Shown: positions 35,935-47,203 of the stretch, in pieces | Layout of the letters: each line of letters begins with the position of its first letter | Position numbering within the stretch: the stretch's first letter is position 1 | Source of the DNA: Asaia sp. W19 | Lineage (GTDB): Bacteria > Pseudomonadota > Alphaproteobacteria > Acetobacterales > Acetobacteraceae | Direction of reading: 5' to 3' | DNA length: 64,000 nt | Assembly (NCBI RefSeq): GCF_003994335.1 | Contig: NZ_PNQZ01000061.1 | Location: forward strand, 1-64,000 | The notes under the pieces: model-generated | The model's database searches: none | Told to the model about the DNA's origin: nothing | What the model saw: only the letters and a program-made list of their open reading frames with translations | Translations under genes and position numbers: made by a program

Positions 35935-37440
35935 ATGACGGGTTCGAAGGCAGCACCTCCTTTTCGCGAGCGCTATGGCAATTTCATCGGCGGGAAGTGG
36001 CGTGAGCCGGTTGCCGGGCAATATGTCGATAATCATTCCCCCGTTGATGGGCGGGTGCTGTGTCAGGTCCCGCATTCCACCCCCGCCGATATCGAACTGG
36101 CCCTGGATGCTGCCCATGAGGCGCGTGAAGCCTGGGGCAAGACCTCGGTGGCCGATCGTGCGCTGCTTCTGCTCAAGGCAGCGGATCGCATGGAGGCAAA
36201 TCTCGACCTGATTGCGCGTGCCGAGACTTGGGATAATGGCAAGCCCATCCGCGAGACGCTGAATGCCGATATCCCGCTTGCCATCGATCACTTCCGCTAT
36301 TTTGCCGGCTGTATCCGCGCGCAGGAGGGAAGCCTTGGCGAGATCAATGACAGCACGGTAGCCTATCACTTTCATGAGCCTCTGGGTGTGGTCGCGCAGA
36401 TCATCCCGTGGAATTTCCCGATCCTGATGGCGGCCTGGAAGCTCGCCCCCGCGCTTGCTGCCGGCAATTGCGTGGTCATGAAGCCGGCCCAGACAACGCC
36501 CGCCAGTATTCTGGTCGTGCTCGATATCATCGGCGATCTGTTTCCGCCCGGTGTGCTGAATATCGTCAATGGTACGGGACGCGATGTGGGAGATGCGCTG
36601 GCCAAGAGCCCGCGCATTGCCAAGGTGGCCTTTACCGGCTCGACCGGCGTGGGCAAGACCATCGCCCATGCAGCCGCCGAAAGCCTGATTCCGGCAACGC
36701 TGGAACTGGGCGGCAAGTCGCCCAATATCTTCTTCGCCGATGTGATGGACCGCGATGACGGGTTCCTGGACAAGGCGATTGAGGGGTTTGCCATGTTCGC
36801 GCTCAATCAGGGGCAGATCTGTTCCTGCCCGAGCCGCGCTCTGGTGCATGAGTCCATCTATGAGCGCTTCATAGAGAAGGTGTTGCCGCGTGTGCGCGCC
36901 ATCAAGCAGGGAGATCCGCTCGACCCGTCAACGATGATGGGGGCTCAGAACTCACAGATGCAGCAGGACAAGATCCTGTCCTATATTGCCATCGGCAAGG
37001 AGGAGGGCGCGCAGCTGCTGACAGGCGGTCACGAGGCGCAGTTGGGGAGCGATCTGAAGGACGGTTTCTACATCGAGCCGACCGTGTTTCGCGGCAATAA
37101 CAAGATGCGCATTTTCCAGGAAGAGATTTTCGGCCCGGTTCTGGCCGTGACGACCTTCAAGACCGAGGAAGAAGCCCTGGCTATTGCCAATGACACGGAA
37201 TTCGGTCTGGGTGCGGGCGTATGGAGCCGTGACGCGAATATCTGCTACCGCATGGGGCGCGGTATTCAGGCGGGGCGTGTGTGGATCAATTGCTACCACG
37301 CCTATCCTGCCCATGCGGCCTTCGGTGGCTACAAGAAATCCGGCATCGGCCGCGAGACGCATAAAATGCTGCTCGACCACTACCAGCAAACAAAAAACCT
37401 GCTGGTCAGCTACAGCGAAACGAAACTCGGTTTTTTTTGA
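35935..37440 (+). CDS. NAD-dependent aldehyde dehydrogenase
   Basis: 501 residues from ATG 35935, which has a GGAAGGG ribosome site; a TTG at 35914 adds seven residues. ALDH family motifs are [34 protein letters not shown], the general base in LELGGKSPN and the catalytic Cys in [11 protein letters not shown], then EEIFGPV. It is closest to the ExaC/AldB-type acetaldehyde dehydrogenases. It oxidises aldehydes to acids in the cytoplasm and is monocistronic, followed by a double hairpin repeat. Confidence 0.9.
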   Translation: MTGSKAAPPFRERYGNFIGGKWREPVAGQYVDNHSPVDGRVLCQVPHSTPADIELALDAAHEAREAWGKTSVADRALLLLKAADRMEANLDLIARAETWDNGKPIRETLNADIPLAIDHFRYFAGCIRAQEGSLGEINDSTVAYHFHEPLGVVAQIIPWNFPILMAAWKLAPALAAGNCVVMKPAQTTPASILVVLDIIGDLFPPGVLNIVNGTGRDVGDALAKSPRIAKVAFTGSTGVGKTIAHAAAESLIPATLELGGKSPNIFFADVMDRDDGFLDKAIEGFAMFALNQGQICSCPSRALVHESIYERFIEKVLPRVRAIKQGDPLDPSTMMGAQNSQMQQDKILSYIAIGKEEGAQLLTGGHEAQLGSDLKDGFYIEPTVFRGNNKMRIFQEEIFGPVLAVTTFKTEEEALAIANDTEFGLGAGVWSRDANICYRMGRGIQAGRVWINCYHAYPAHAAFGGYKKSGIGRETHKMLLDHYQQTKNLLVSYSETKLGFF

Positions 37441-37450
37441 AGTAGGAGGG

Positions 37451-37493
37451 AAGGGGCTTCCGCCCCTTTCCGGGGGGCGGAGCAATGCCCCGC
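37451..37493. repeat. Double-hairpin repeat, copy 1
   Basis: AAGGGGC-TTCC-GCCCCTT (37451-37468) is followed by a second GC-rich hairpin (GGCGGAGCAATGCCCCGCC). About 30 bases are identical to the copy at 41336. It may end transcription of the aldehyde dehydrogenase gene and of the convergent peptidase gene. Confidence 0.65.
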
Positions 37494-37530
37494 CAGGGCA
37501 CGGGGCATATAAACCCCGCGCCCGACCGCC

Positions 37531-39030
37531 TTACTTAGACGTGTCGTTATAAAATGCCGAAACGTCATGCGTGAGCGCAGCGCGGCTGGCTGGGCGGGTA
37601 TAGAGCATATGCCCGCCTTCATAGAGATGTAGCGCAATGCGATCGGCCCCGACCGGGATATGGTCCTTGGTCCAGCGCGTGGTGCCGAACGGGCAGGCCA
37701 TATCGAAATAGCCATTGGCGATGAAGATATGCAGGCTGGGGTCAAGCGCCAGCATCTTGCGCAGAATACCGACCTGATCGGTCAGCTGTGAGCCGGAGCT
37801 GGTGAATTTCCAGGCGCCGTTCACTTCCATGCTCAGCAGATCATAGGTGAGGTCGGTCTTGTAGCCGAGTTCATTGGCCAGATAGCCGCTATAGGCATTG
37901 CCATAGGCACGACCGAAGCCGGACAGCGTCATTTCCGGGCTCTGACCGTTCTCGATGCCATCGGCATAAGGGTCAGGGATCGACTGGGTGAAGTCGTAAA
38001 TGCCATACAGGCGGCCATCGCGGCTGCGCACGTCATGCGCGAACGGGTTAGGCTCGCCCATTTCCTTGGTGATGACATCCACCGGCAGGCCCGTGCGGGC
38101 GGCGAGATCGGTATAGAATTTCTTCGCGTCATCTCCCTTCGGCGGGGCATTGGCGATGGTGGTCAGATACGGGCCGAGCGCATAGTGATAGGCCTCATCC
38201 ACCGCCTGCGGCGTCAGCTTGCCGGTTTGGGACAGATGCGAGGCGATAAAGGTGGGCAGCGCCATGGCCGAGGCCATCGGGTTATTCGTGTTGTCCAGGA
38301 ACTGCATCTGGATGGCGGGTGAGATCATCACGATGCCATTGACGATGAGGTTCTGCTGCTGCTGTAAGGCATCGGCTACCTGTGCCGAGCGAATGCCGCC
38401 ATAGCTCTCGCCCACCAGATAATGCGGCGAGCCCTGACGCCCGTTTTCACCCACCCAGAGCGCAATGGCCTTGGCGAAAGCCTCGCCATCCTTGGTCACG
38501 CTATAGAACTGCTCGGCGGCCTTTTTTGGGTCGGTCGGCTGCGAATACCCCGTGCCCACGGCATCGATGAACACCATGTCGGTGGCAGGCAGCCAGCTAT
38601 CCGGGTTGTCGGCCAGATGGGCGCGCGCACCATCTTCCGGGTGATCCGCCGGGAATTGCAGCACGCGCGGGCCAGCCGCACCGAGATTCAGATAGGCCGT
38701 GCCGGCGCCGGGGCCGCCATTGAAGAAGAACGACACCGGGCGCGTCTGGGCATTCGCCCCGTCCTTCGTATAGGCCACATAGAAGACCTTGGCGGAGGGC
38801 TTGCCCTCCTTGTCACGCAGCGTGACCGTGCCCGCATGGGCGGTATAGGCAATGCTCTGCCCGCCTGCGGTCAGGTGATGCTTGGTGATGGAATCCGCAG
38901 GCAGCAGCGCGGCCAATCCCTCCTTCGGCGCCTCGCTCTTGGCAGGCTCAGCCGCGTAGGCGGCGGGGAGAAGGGGCAGGGCGAGGCAGGCCGAAGCCAG
39001 CAACGCCGCAACAAGAGTCTTGCGCGACAT
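37531..39030 (-). CDS. Exported S10 family serine carboxypeptidase-like protein
   Basis: 499 residues from ATG 39030; the open frame continues upstream to 39156 through a hairpin repeat, which is not coding. The signal peptide is MSRKTLVAALLASACLALPLLPAAYA. Serine carboxypeptidase motifs are FFFNGGPGAGT (oxyanion), the nucleophile in VGESYGG, an Asp in NGYFDMACP and the His in EGGHMLY. Bacterial S10 proteins of this type are periplasmic and poorly studied. It is convergent with the aldehyde dehydrogenase gene. Confidence 0.88.
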   Translation of the reverse strand: MSRKTLVAALLASACLALPLLPAAYAAEPAKSEAPKEGLAALLPADSITKHHLTAGGQSIAYTAHAGTVTLRDKEGKPSAKVFYVAYTKDGANAQTRPVSFFFNGGPGAGTAYLNLGAAGPRVLQFPADHPEDGARAHLADNPDSWLPATDMVFIDAVGTGYSQPTDPKKAAEQFYSVTKDGEAFAKAIALWVGENGRQGSPHYLVGESYGGIRSAQVADALQQQQNLIVNGIVMISPAIQMQFLDNTNNPMASAMALPTFIASHLSQTGKLTPQAVDEAYHYALGPYLTTIANAPPKGDDAKKFYTDLAARTGLPVDVITKEMGEPNPFAHDVRSRDGRLYGIYDFTQSIPDPYADGIENGQSPEMTLSGFGRAYGNAYSGYLANELGYKTDLTYDLLSMEVNGAWKFTSSGSQLTDQVGILRKMLALDPSLHIFIANGYFDMACPFGTTRWTKDHIPVGADRIALHLYEGGHMLYTRPASRAALTHDVSAFYNDTSK

Positions 39031-39093
39031 GCAAAGTCCTTTCGAGTTTGGAACAGTATAACAATCTCGGAAGGGGGTGCAATGAGGAGAGGC

Positions 39094-39139
39094 TTCAGGG
39101 CGCTGCCCTGAAACCCGCCAAAGGGCCGTCGCCCTTTGG
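39094..39139. repeat. Double-hairpin repeat, variant form
   Basis: TTCAGGGC-GCT-GCCCTGAA (39094-39112) and CCAAAGGGC-CGTC-GCCCTTTGG (39118-39139), two perfect hairpins in tandem. It resembles repetitive extragenic palindromes. Confidence 0.65.
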
Positions 39140-39287
39140 AAACCCGTTCCACGCATGATCTTGGGAAGTTAGTTGTCGCCTCTCGGTGGTAATCTGTGGC
39201 CTATAAAAGCCTCCCCTATCGCGGACACGACCACCCCACCCACCTACCAGCAAGTTGGTCTGATTGTGGGCGGGTGAGTCGTTCATT

Positions 39288-39312
39288 GAGAGCCGGAAAA
39301 CCGGACACTCTC
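39288..39312 (-). terminator. Hairpin after the HEPN gene
   Basis: GAGAG-CCGG-AAAA-CCGG-aca-CTCTC, a bulged stem 5 bases beyond the HEPN stop codon. It lacks a U-tract, so terminator function is tentative. Confidence 0.35.
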
Positions 39313-39316
39313 ACTC

Positions 39317-39961
39317 TTAGATTGATCGCCTGTAGGACTCCAGACTTGCCGCATTTTCAAGGTCGGTTTTGTATTGTCGCATCAATTCGAGCACTTCTGT
39401 GACTAGAGTGCTAAAATCGGCTCCACTGAGAATGAGGTACTCGCCGTGTGCGATGGCATTGCGTTGCTCTACAAGCTTTTTGTCGATCAGATTGAAGCGA
39501 GTATCGTACGGCGTAGTGTCTATAGCCAAAGAATTCGCAATGTTGCAGAAAACTTTTGAGGACAGGTTCGATTGGGTGTCAACTGCTGATGCCAAGTCAA
39601 GCTTGGCGGTATTATAGATTTCTTTAATAAGAAATTCAAAAGCATCAATATTGGAAACTGATTTCTTTGAGTTTACGAGGGTAGTCAGGCGACTCTTAAG
39701 TCCGAACACTGCGAAGCAGGTTTTTAGATCTCGGTAAGAGAGGTTTTTGTGGTCCACATATTTGATATATATTTCGGACGATTTTTTGATAAATCCCTCC
39801 CAGTGCGCATAGGTAAGCGCAACACCTGCACGAATAAAAGGCTTATTTTCTGGACTATTTCTCCGGGAGGCAACTTTGAACACTCCGATTTCCTTTACCC
39901 TCCAACTCATTTCTTTGTCGAGGGCATCCTGGAATTGACCCAAAGTCCTCACATCCGCCAT
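39317..39961 (-). CDS. HEPN-domain protein (MAE_28990/MAE_18760-like)
   Basis: 214 residues, all helical in appearance. The diagnostic HEPN motif R-x4-H is RNAIAHGE near residue 169, preceded by a KKLVEQ helix; RAGVALTYAHWEGFIKKSSEIYI near residue 45 is typical of the MAE_28990/MAE_18760 group. HEPN proteins of this type are predicted RNases in toxin or defence systems. The gene starts 5 bases after the DUF262 stop codon and shares its low GC content, so the two form one transcript and probably one system. No signal peptide or membrane segment. Confidence 0.8.
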   Translation of the reverse strand: MADVRTLGQFQDALDKEMSWRVKEIGVFKVASRRNSPENKPFIRAGVALTYAHWEGFIKKSSEIYIKYVDHKNLSYRDLKTCFAVFGLKSRLTTLVNSKKSVSNIDAFEFLIKEIYNTAKLDLASAVDTQSNLSSKVFCNIANSLAIDTTPYDTRFNLIDKKLVEQRNAIAHGEYLILSGADFSTLVTEVLELMRQYKTDLENAASLESYRRSI

Positions 39962-39966
39962 GTCTG

Positions 39967-41079
39967 TTAGGGCTTCATAAGATCGGCTGCGATAGGGAGC
40001 AATTTAGACAGCCTGGTGGTACCCCGGACTCCTGCACCAGAATTCTGGGTAAAGGCAGGGTTTTTCCACAAACACTGAGCTTTTTCTTGAATGAAGCTTT
40101 TTTGGCGATCTTGTTGCATTGACTCGATTGCCGCCAAGTTGCGCGAGACGCCAGTGGACATTACTTCGTAGACGGACATCAAAAACATGCCTTTGAAGGC
40201 GTTCCCATCCCATTTCTTGAAGGCTGCAGTGCCGAGGGCGTTATTGAGAATCTTGAAGGTTCGCTCGAAGACCAAGCCCTCCGATATCATATCGAATTTA
40301 GGATCGCTGGCGAGAGTCATGAGAGCTTCATCAAGGTACTCGTGAACGTCAAGCCCGGGTTGATATGCAACATTTCTAAATGCCAAAAATCGTAGAGCAA
40401 GCTCAACACCCTCTTGAGCATCTAGCGCTACAGGAGTCTGAGACGTAGCGTTCTTGAAATCCTGATTGTTAGACTGTGCTATGATCCAATCATAGAACGA
40501 TCTATTAATTGATACGGCTATGCTATTGCGCACTTCTTGCTCTGATAGCTTGGCACCCCCAGTATTTAATCTTTGGAACAGTTCGAATTTAGCTGACACA
40601 TCGCTCTCAGCCTTCAGGATTTCAACGCGGATTCTGGAGCGTTTTATTTCAATCTGCAGGGCTTGGCCTAAACCATCTCCGGCACCCTGAGCGGATTCGT
40701 TCCAGCGTTTGCCATCAAGGCTAGGAAGAAATCGGGTGCCATTCAGGACCAATGCGCCGAGTTCTTGGGCGCGAACTCCCTGGAGATCTCCAGTTAGTTG
40801 TAGAATAGTCGAAACCCTTTGTAAGCCATCCACTAGTTCCCATATCCCATCCTTGTCTTGGTAGACGAAAATAGGAGGAATCGGGATGCCGAGAATAACA
40901 GACTCTATGAATCGCGTCTTGCGCTCATCACCCCAGCGAAAGAGGCGTTGAAAAACTGGATCTATGACGAGTTCCTTGTCTCGGTAAAGATTGACCACTT
41001 CACCTAGTGACATCTCATACCCGTCAGTAACGACTCTTTTTCTGGCTTTCCCTATTTCATCTGCCAGTGTCATGCACAT
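39967..41079 (-). CDS. DUF262 domain-containing protein
   Basis: 370 residues from ATG 41079, or 368 from ATG 41073, which has a better-spaced GGGA site. DUF262 marks are PVFQRLFRWGDERKTRFIES, IPIPPIFVYQD, the nuclease-like VDGLQRVSTI (usual form DGQQR) and RLNTGGAKLSEQEVRNSI. DUF262 has a ParB/sulfiredoxin-like nuclease fold found in type IV restriction (GmrSD) and many uncharacterised defence loci. There is no DUF1524/HNH C-terminal domain here, unlike GmrSD-like proteins; the HEPN partner may supply the second nuclease activity. GC content is clearly lower than neighbours. Confidence 0.85.
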   Translation of the reverse strand: MCMTLADEIGKARKRVVTDGYEMSLGEVVNLYRDKELVIDPVFQRLFRWGDERKTRFIESVILGIPIPPIFVYQDKDGIWELVDGLQRVSTILQLTGDLQGVRAQELGALVLNGTRFLPSLDGKRWNESAQGAGDGLGQALQIEIKRSRIRVEILKAESDVSAKFELFQRLNTGGAKLSEQEVRNSIAVSINRSFYDWIIAQSNNQDFKNATSQTPVALDAQEGVELALRFLAFRNVAYQPGLDVHEYLDEALMTLASDPKFDMISEGLVFERTFKILNNALGTAAFKKWDGNAFKGMFLMSVYEVMSTGVSRNLAAIESMQQDRQKSFIQEKAQCLWKNPAFTQNSGAGVRGTTRLSKLLPIAADLMKP

Positions 41080-41335
41080 TCCCGCTTTCGAAGATCCATA
41101 AGAGCCTAAAGTGGCACATCCTATGTTGATCGCTCAACGGAAATGTTGGAGGAAAAGGAGAAATCGTGTTTATCTCAAAATATTCTCATATCATTACTCA
41201 ATGACTGTATGGGGCGTATTGCGCTCTTTACATGCCTTTAATGAAAGGCAGGGTATTCTTTATGTGAGCTGAAAGACGACCATACTGTTTCCCTTCGAAA
41301 AGGAGATTCACAGTTGCGCTAATCCTAGCGGGATG
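41080..41335. other. Low-GC spacer upstream of the DUF262 gene
   Basis: About 255 AT-rich bases with the likely promoter of the DUF262-HEPN pair. The composition changes sharply at the double-hairpin repeat next to fumC, which probably marks the right edge of the insert. No att-like direct repeat or tRNA is evident. Confidence 0.4.
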
Positions 41336-41379
41336 AAAGGGGCTTCCGCCCCTTTCCGGGGGGCGGGGCAGAGCCCCGC
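41336..41379. repeat. Double-hairpin repeat, copy 2
   Basis: AAAGGGGC-TTCC-GCCCCTTT (41336-41355) then GCGGGGC-AGA-GCCCCGC (41363-41379). The first 30 bases match the copy at 37451. It lies 7 bases beyond the fumC stop codon and likely acts as its terminator. Confidence 0.7.
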
Positions 41380-41385
41380 TTTCCC

Positions 41386-42789
41386 TTACTTCCCCTTCAA
41401 ATTCGGTGTCAGCATGGTGCGCGGGTCGACCAGGCGGTCGAAATCGGCCTCGCTGACGGCATTCAGGGCTAGGGCGGCCTCTTTCAGCGTGCAGTCATGA
41501 TCCATGGCGTGATGCGCGACCTTCGAGGCCGTGTCGTAGCCGATGGTGGGGGCGAGGGCCGTTACCAGCATGACGGATTCTGCCACATAGCGCTCGATGC
41601 GGGCGAGGTTCGGCTTGGTGCCTTCAATCAGGAAGGTGCGGAAGTTCTCGCTGCCGTCATGCAACAGGGTGATGCTCTGCATGATGTTCTGAATGATGAG
41701 CGGCTTGTAGACGTTCATTTCCAGCAGGCCACCGGCGCCGCCGAACCCAACCGCCACGTCATTGGCCATCACCTGCACGGCCAGCATGGCCAGTGCCTCG
41801 GCCTGGGTCGGGTTGACCTTGCCAGGCATGATGGACGAGCCGGGTTCGTTCTCGGGCAGATGCAGCTCGGCGAAGCCCGCGCGCGGGCCGCAGGAGAGCA
41901 GGCGGATATCGTTCGCGATCTTGTAAAGCGCGCCTGCCGTGGTGCGCAGCGCGCCAGAGAAATGCACGAGCGCATCATGCGCGCCTTGCAGGGCGAACTT
42001 GTTCTCGCCGCTGATGAAGGCCGCATCGCTCAGGCGGGCGATTTCGGCGCAGGCGCGACCGGCAAAGGGGGCGTCGGTGTTAATACCTGTTCCAAGCGCT
42101 GTGCCGCCAAGGGCGAGGGGGTAGAGACCCTTCTCGGCTTCCTGAATACGGGCGATATTCTCGCGCAGCATTCCGGCATAGCCGTGGAACTCCTGCCCCA
42201 GCGTGACCGGCACGGCATCCTGCATATGGGTGCGGCCAATCTTGACGATGTCCTTCCACTCTTCGGCCTTGGCCTCGATGGATTCCGCCAGACGGGTCAG
42301 GGCAGGGATCAGCCTGCGACGGCTGCCCAGCACCACCGCCACATGCATGGCGGTGGGGAAATTGTCGTTGGAGGACTGCGACATGTTGACGTGGTCGTTG
42401 GGATGAACCGGGCGCTTGCTGCCCAGAGCCTCGCCGGAAAGCTGGCAGGCGCGGTTCGAGATAACCTCGTTGATGTTCATGTTGAACTGGGTGCCTGAGC
42501 CGGTCATCCAGACATGAAGCGGGAACATGTCAGCGTGCTGACCGGCAAGGATTTCATCGCAGACTGTGGTGATCAGCTTGTACTGCGTCTCACCCAGACG
42601 GCCGCTCTGATGATTGGCACTCGCGCAGGCACGCTTGACGATGGCATAGGCCTCGATCATCTCGCGCGGCATCAGCTCGCGGCCGATGCTGAAATAGTGA
42701 AGCGAGCGCTGCGTTTGCGCGCCCCAGAGCTTGTCGGCCTGGATTTCGATTTCGCCGAGGCCGTCGCTCTCGATCCGTGTATCGCTCAT
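41386..42789 (-). CDS. fumC: Class II fumarate hydratase
   Basis: 467 residues from ATG 42789, normal for FumC. The family signature [11 protein letters not shown] is present, as are [30 protein letters not shown] (substrate His/Ser region) and [16 protein letters not shown] with the catalytic His. It interconverts fumarate and malate without an iron-sulfur cluster. The malic enzyme gene ends one base before its start, so the two are strongly coupled, linking malate to pyruvate. Confidence 0.95.
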   Translation of the reverse strand: MSDTRIESDGLGEIEIQADKLWGAQTQRSLHYFSIGRELMPREMIEAYAIVKRACASANHQSGRLGETQYKLITTVCDEILAGQHADMFPLHVWMTGSGTQFNMNINEVISNRACQLSGEALGSKRPVHPNDHVNMSQSSNDNFPTAMHVAVVLGSRRRLIPALTRLAESIEAKAEEWKDIVKIGRTHMQDAVPVTLGQEFHGYAGMLRENIARIQEAEKGLYPLALGGTALGTGINTDAPFAGRACAEIARLSDAAFISGENKFALQGAHDALVHFSGALRTTAGALYKIANDIRLLSCGPRAGFAELHLPENEPGSSIMPGKVNPTQAEALAMLAVQVMANDVAVGFGGAGGLLEMNVYKPLIIQNIMQSITLLHDGSENFRTFLIEGTKPNLARIERYVAESVMLVTALAPTIGYDTASKVAHHAMDHDCTLKEAALALNAVSEADFDRLVDPRTMLTPNLKGK

Positions 42790-42790
42790 G

Positions 42791-44443
42791 TCAGATCTTC
42801 TCATAAGTACAATAATCGGGCGTCCAGACGATGGACTGGATGCGCTCATGCAGTTCATCGTCGCTGAACGCATGACATACGCCATCTTCGCGCGCCTGTC
42901 TGGCCGCGGCTTCCGCCACGGCAAGGGCGACCTTGCGCAATTGCGTGACCGGGGGCAGCAGATTGCCATCCGGGTTGCTGCGCAGCGGCGAGAGCGAGGC
43001 AAGGCCGCGCGCGGCAGCCATGAACATGGAGTCCGTCACGCGGGTGGCGCCGGTGGCAAGCAGGCAGAGCCCCAGACCGGGGAAGATATAGGCGTTATTG
43101 GTCTGGTCCACCCGGTGGGTACGGCCATGCAGGTCCAGCGGGGGGAAGGGGCTGCCCGTGCTGACCAATGCGCGCTCATCCGACCAGGTCATGATGTCCT
43201 CGGGCGTCGCTTCGGAATGTGAGGTGGGATTAGAGAGCGGGAAGATGATCGGGCGTTTACAGTTCTTGGCCATCTCCCGCACGATTTTCTCGCTGAAGAG
43301 CCCTTTCACACCGGACACGCCAATCAAGATACTCGCTTTGGTCTCACGCATGACGCTCTCGAAATCGGTCGCGCGATCCTTCCAGTCCTTCCGGGCAAAG
43401 AGCGCCTGACCCTCATTCAGCCCTTCGCGTCCATCCAGCAGCAATCCATCCTGATCAAGCATGTAAAAGCGTGAGAGAGCCTCTTCCTCACCGGCGCCCT
43501 CATCAAGCATGACCTGAAGCAGGAGCCGCGCAATGCCGACGCCAGCCGAGCCGGCACCCAGCATGACGATCGTTTCGTCCTTGAGCTTCCCGTCATGGGC
43601 AGCATTGGCGCTTAGAATGGCGGCAGTGGTGACGGCGGCTGTTCCCTGAATATCGTCATTGAACGTGCAAAGCCGGTCGCGATAACGCTCCAGAATGGGC
43701 GCGGCATTCGCCCCGCTGAAATCTTCCCAATGCAGCACGACATGGGGCCAGCGTGTCTGGACGGCGGTGACGAAACGCTCGATGAACGCGTCGTATTCCG
43801 CACCACGAACGCGCTCATGACGCCAGCCGATATAGGCCGGATTTTGCAACAGGTCCTGGTTGTTGGTGCCGGTATCGAGCACGATCGGCAGGGTGTGATC
43901 GGGTGAGATCCCCGCACAGGTCGTGTAAAGCGAAAGCTTGCCGATGGGGATGCCCATACCGCCCGCGCCCTGATCCCCGAGGCCAAGAATACGCTCGCCA
44001 TCGGTTACGACGATCACGCGCACATCGTCATAGGCGGGGTTGGCAAGCACGTCTTCCAGAGAGTCGCGCTCCGGATAACTCAGGAAGAGGCCGCGCGGGC
44101 GACGCCAGATCTCGGAAAAACGCTGGCAGGCCTCGCCGACGGTGGGCGTGTAGACCAGAGGCAGCATGGCGTCGATCTTGCGGGTGAGCAGGGCATAGAA
44201 CAATGTTTCATTTGTGTCCTGCAATTCCCGCAGATGCACATGGCGTGCAAAGGGCGAGGGAAGGGCATCAAGGAATTTCAGCGCCGCCTCAACCTGTTGG
44301 TCGAGGGTCTGTATGGCTCGCGGCAGGAGGCCATGAAGCTCGAACGCGTCGCGCTCTTCGGCAGAAAACGCCAGTCCTTTATTGAGAAAAGGATGGTCGA
44401 GCAGATCCTGCCCGGTCAGGGCAACGGATAGCGACTTGTTCAT
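42791..44443 (-). CDS. maeA: NAD-dependent malic enzyme
   Basis: 550 residues from ATG 44443; a start at 44470 would add nine. It is the long (SfcA/MaeA) type: [51 protein letters not shown] (split family signature), [17 protein letters not shown] and [13 protein letters not shown] for NAD binding, with [13 protein letters not shown] near the end. It decarboxylates malate to pyruvate. It is upstream of fumC and separated from it by one base. Confidence 0.94.
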   Translation of the reverse strand: MNKSLSVALTGQDLLDHPFLNKGLAFSAEERDAFELHGLLPRAIQTLDQQVEAALKFLDALPSPFARHVHLRELQDTNETLFYALLTRKIDAMLPLVYTPTVGEACQRFSEIWRRPRGLFLSYPERDSLEDVLANPAYDDVRVIVVTDGERILGLGDQGAGGMGIPIGKLSLYTTCAGISPDHTLPIVLDTGTNNQDLLQNPAYIGWRHERVRGAEYDAFIERFVTAVQTRWPHVVLHWEDFSGANAAPILERYRDRLCTFNDDIQGTAAVTTAAILSANAAHDGKLKDETIVMLGAGSAGVGIARLLLQVMLDEGAGEEEALSRFYMLDQDGLLLDGREGLNEGQALFARKDWKDRATDFESVMRETKASILIGVSGVKGLFSEKIVREMAKNCKRPIIFPLSNPTSHSEATPEDIMTWSDERALVSTGSPFPPLDLHGRTHRVDQTNNAYIFPGLGLCLLATGATRVTDSMFMAAARGLASLSPLRSNPDGNLLPPVTQLRKVALAVAEAAARQAREDGVCHAFSDDELHERIQSIVWTPDYCTYEKI

Positions 44444-44603
44444 GAATGGTCTCCCGGCAGGGTTATGCACACATTCGTGCCAGTCATCCTGGGCGGGGAG
44501 TGAAACACAAGCCCAACCGACGCGCGAGCCCCCCTGACCCGGATGTGACCAACCCGGATGTGATCACGGCCGTTAACGCCTGAGGCGGGGCGCGGGATTT
44601 GCA

Positions 44604-44963
44604 TCAGCCATGATCGGTATGTGCCGCACGCTGCCCGGCCAGATCGAAAATGCGCGTCATGGCACGCCACTTTGTTCCTTCCGGCGTGCCGGGCAGGTGG
44701 CGCTGATAGCGGTCCATTTCCGCCTCCCACTTCCGTACGATAGGGGGAATGACGTCCGGCCCGGAATGGTCGCTCTCGATTTCCGCAATCATGAAAAGGC
44801 GGTCCGCGCAGCGCCAGATCTCCATGGCCGCAATGCCGCGATCACGCATATCGGCAAGAATTTCCGGCCAGACCGCGCCTGGGGCATGCCGAGCCTCGTA
44901 TTCGGCAATCAGCCTTGAATCGGACACGAGGTCCAGTGCGAAGCAGCGGCGTTCAAGGGGCAT
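44604..44963 (-). CDS. L-rhamnose/L-fucose mutarotase family protein
   Basis: 119 residues, a dimeric alpha+beta barrel of the RhaM (COG3254) type. Marks are CFALDLVSDSRLIAEYEARH, the WPEI helix, GIAAMEIWRCADRLFMIAE and a C-terminal WRAMTRIFDL. It equilibrates the anomers of a 6-deoxyhexose. It is divergent from the L-fuconate dehydratase operon with a 123-base AT-rich spacer, so L-fucose is the more likely substrate here than L-rhamnose. Confidence 0.85.
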   Translation of the reverse strand: MPLERRCFALDLVSDSRLIAEYEARHAPGAVWPEILADMRDRGIAAMEIWRCADRLFMIAEIESDHSGPDVIPPIVRKWEAEMDRYQRHLPGTPEGTKWRAMTRIFDLAGQRAAHTDHG

Positions 44964-45086
44964 ATCGAGTCTCTCCGGGAGGGTTGCTCTCGGTTATGTG
45001 TCATATCACGCCAAGATAACAATGTTAGTGAGACAATCAACAAAGAATAACAGCGAGTCGTCAGTGCGGCTCTTGTGGAGTTCGAT
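44964..45086. promoter_or_regulatory. Divergent promoter region of the L-fucose locus
   Basis: An AT-rich core (about 45000-45060) between the mutarotase and fuconate dehydratase genes must serve both. Segments such as TGTTAGTGAGACAATCAACA could hold a regulator site, but no clear dyad or -35/-10 pair stands out. Confidence 0.4.
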
Positions 45087-47164
<2,078 letters not shown>

Positions 47165-47203
47165 GTTCTGGCAACGTCCCGCTAGCGGGGAGGACCCTTC
47201 TTC

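Larger units (their letters stand above)
39031..39316. other. Spacer between S10 peptidase and HEPN genes
   Basis: 286 bases holding a double-hairpin repeat (39094-39139), the promoter side of the peptidase gene and the 3' side of the HEPN gene. Base composition falls toward the HEPN gene, so this spacer probably contains the left edge of the low-GC insert. Confidence 0.5.

Noticed and set aside
39031-39156. N-terminal extension of the S10 peptidase
   Set aside because: It would pass through a double-hairpin repeat and bury the signal peptide that starts at 39030.
39031-41385. Prophage or integrative element around the DUF262/HEPN pair
   Set aside because: No integrase, transposase, tRNA or att-like direct repeat is visible; only the two genes and spacers are present.
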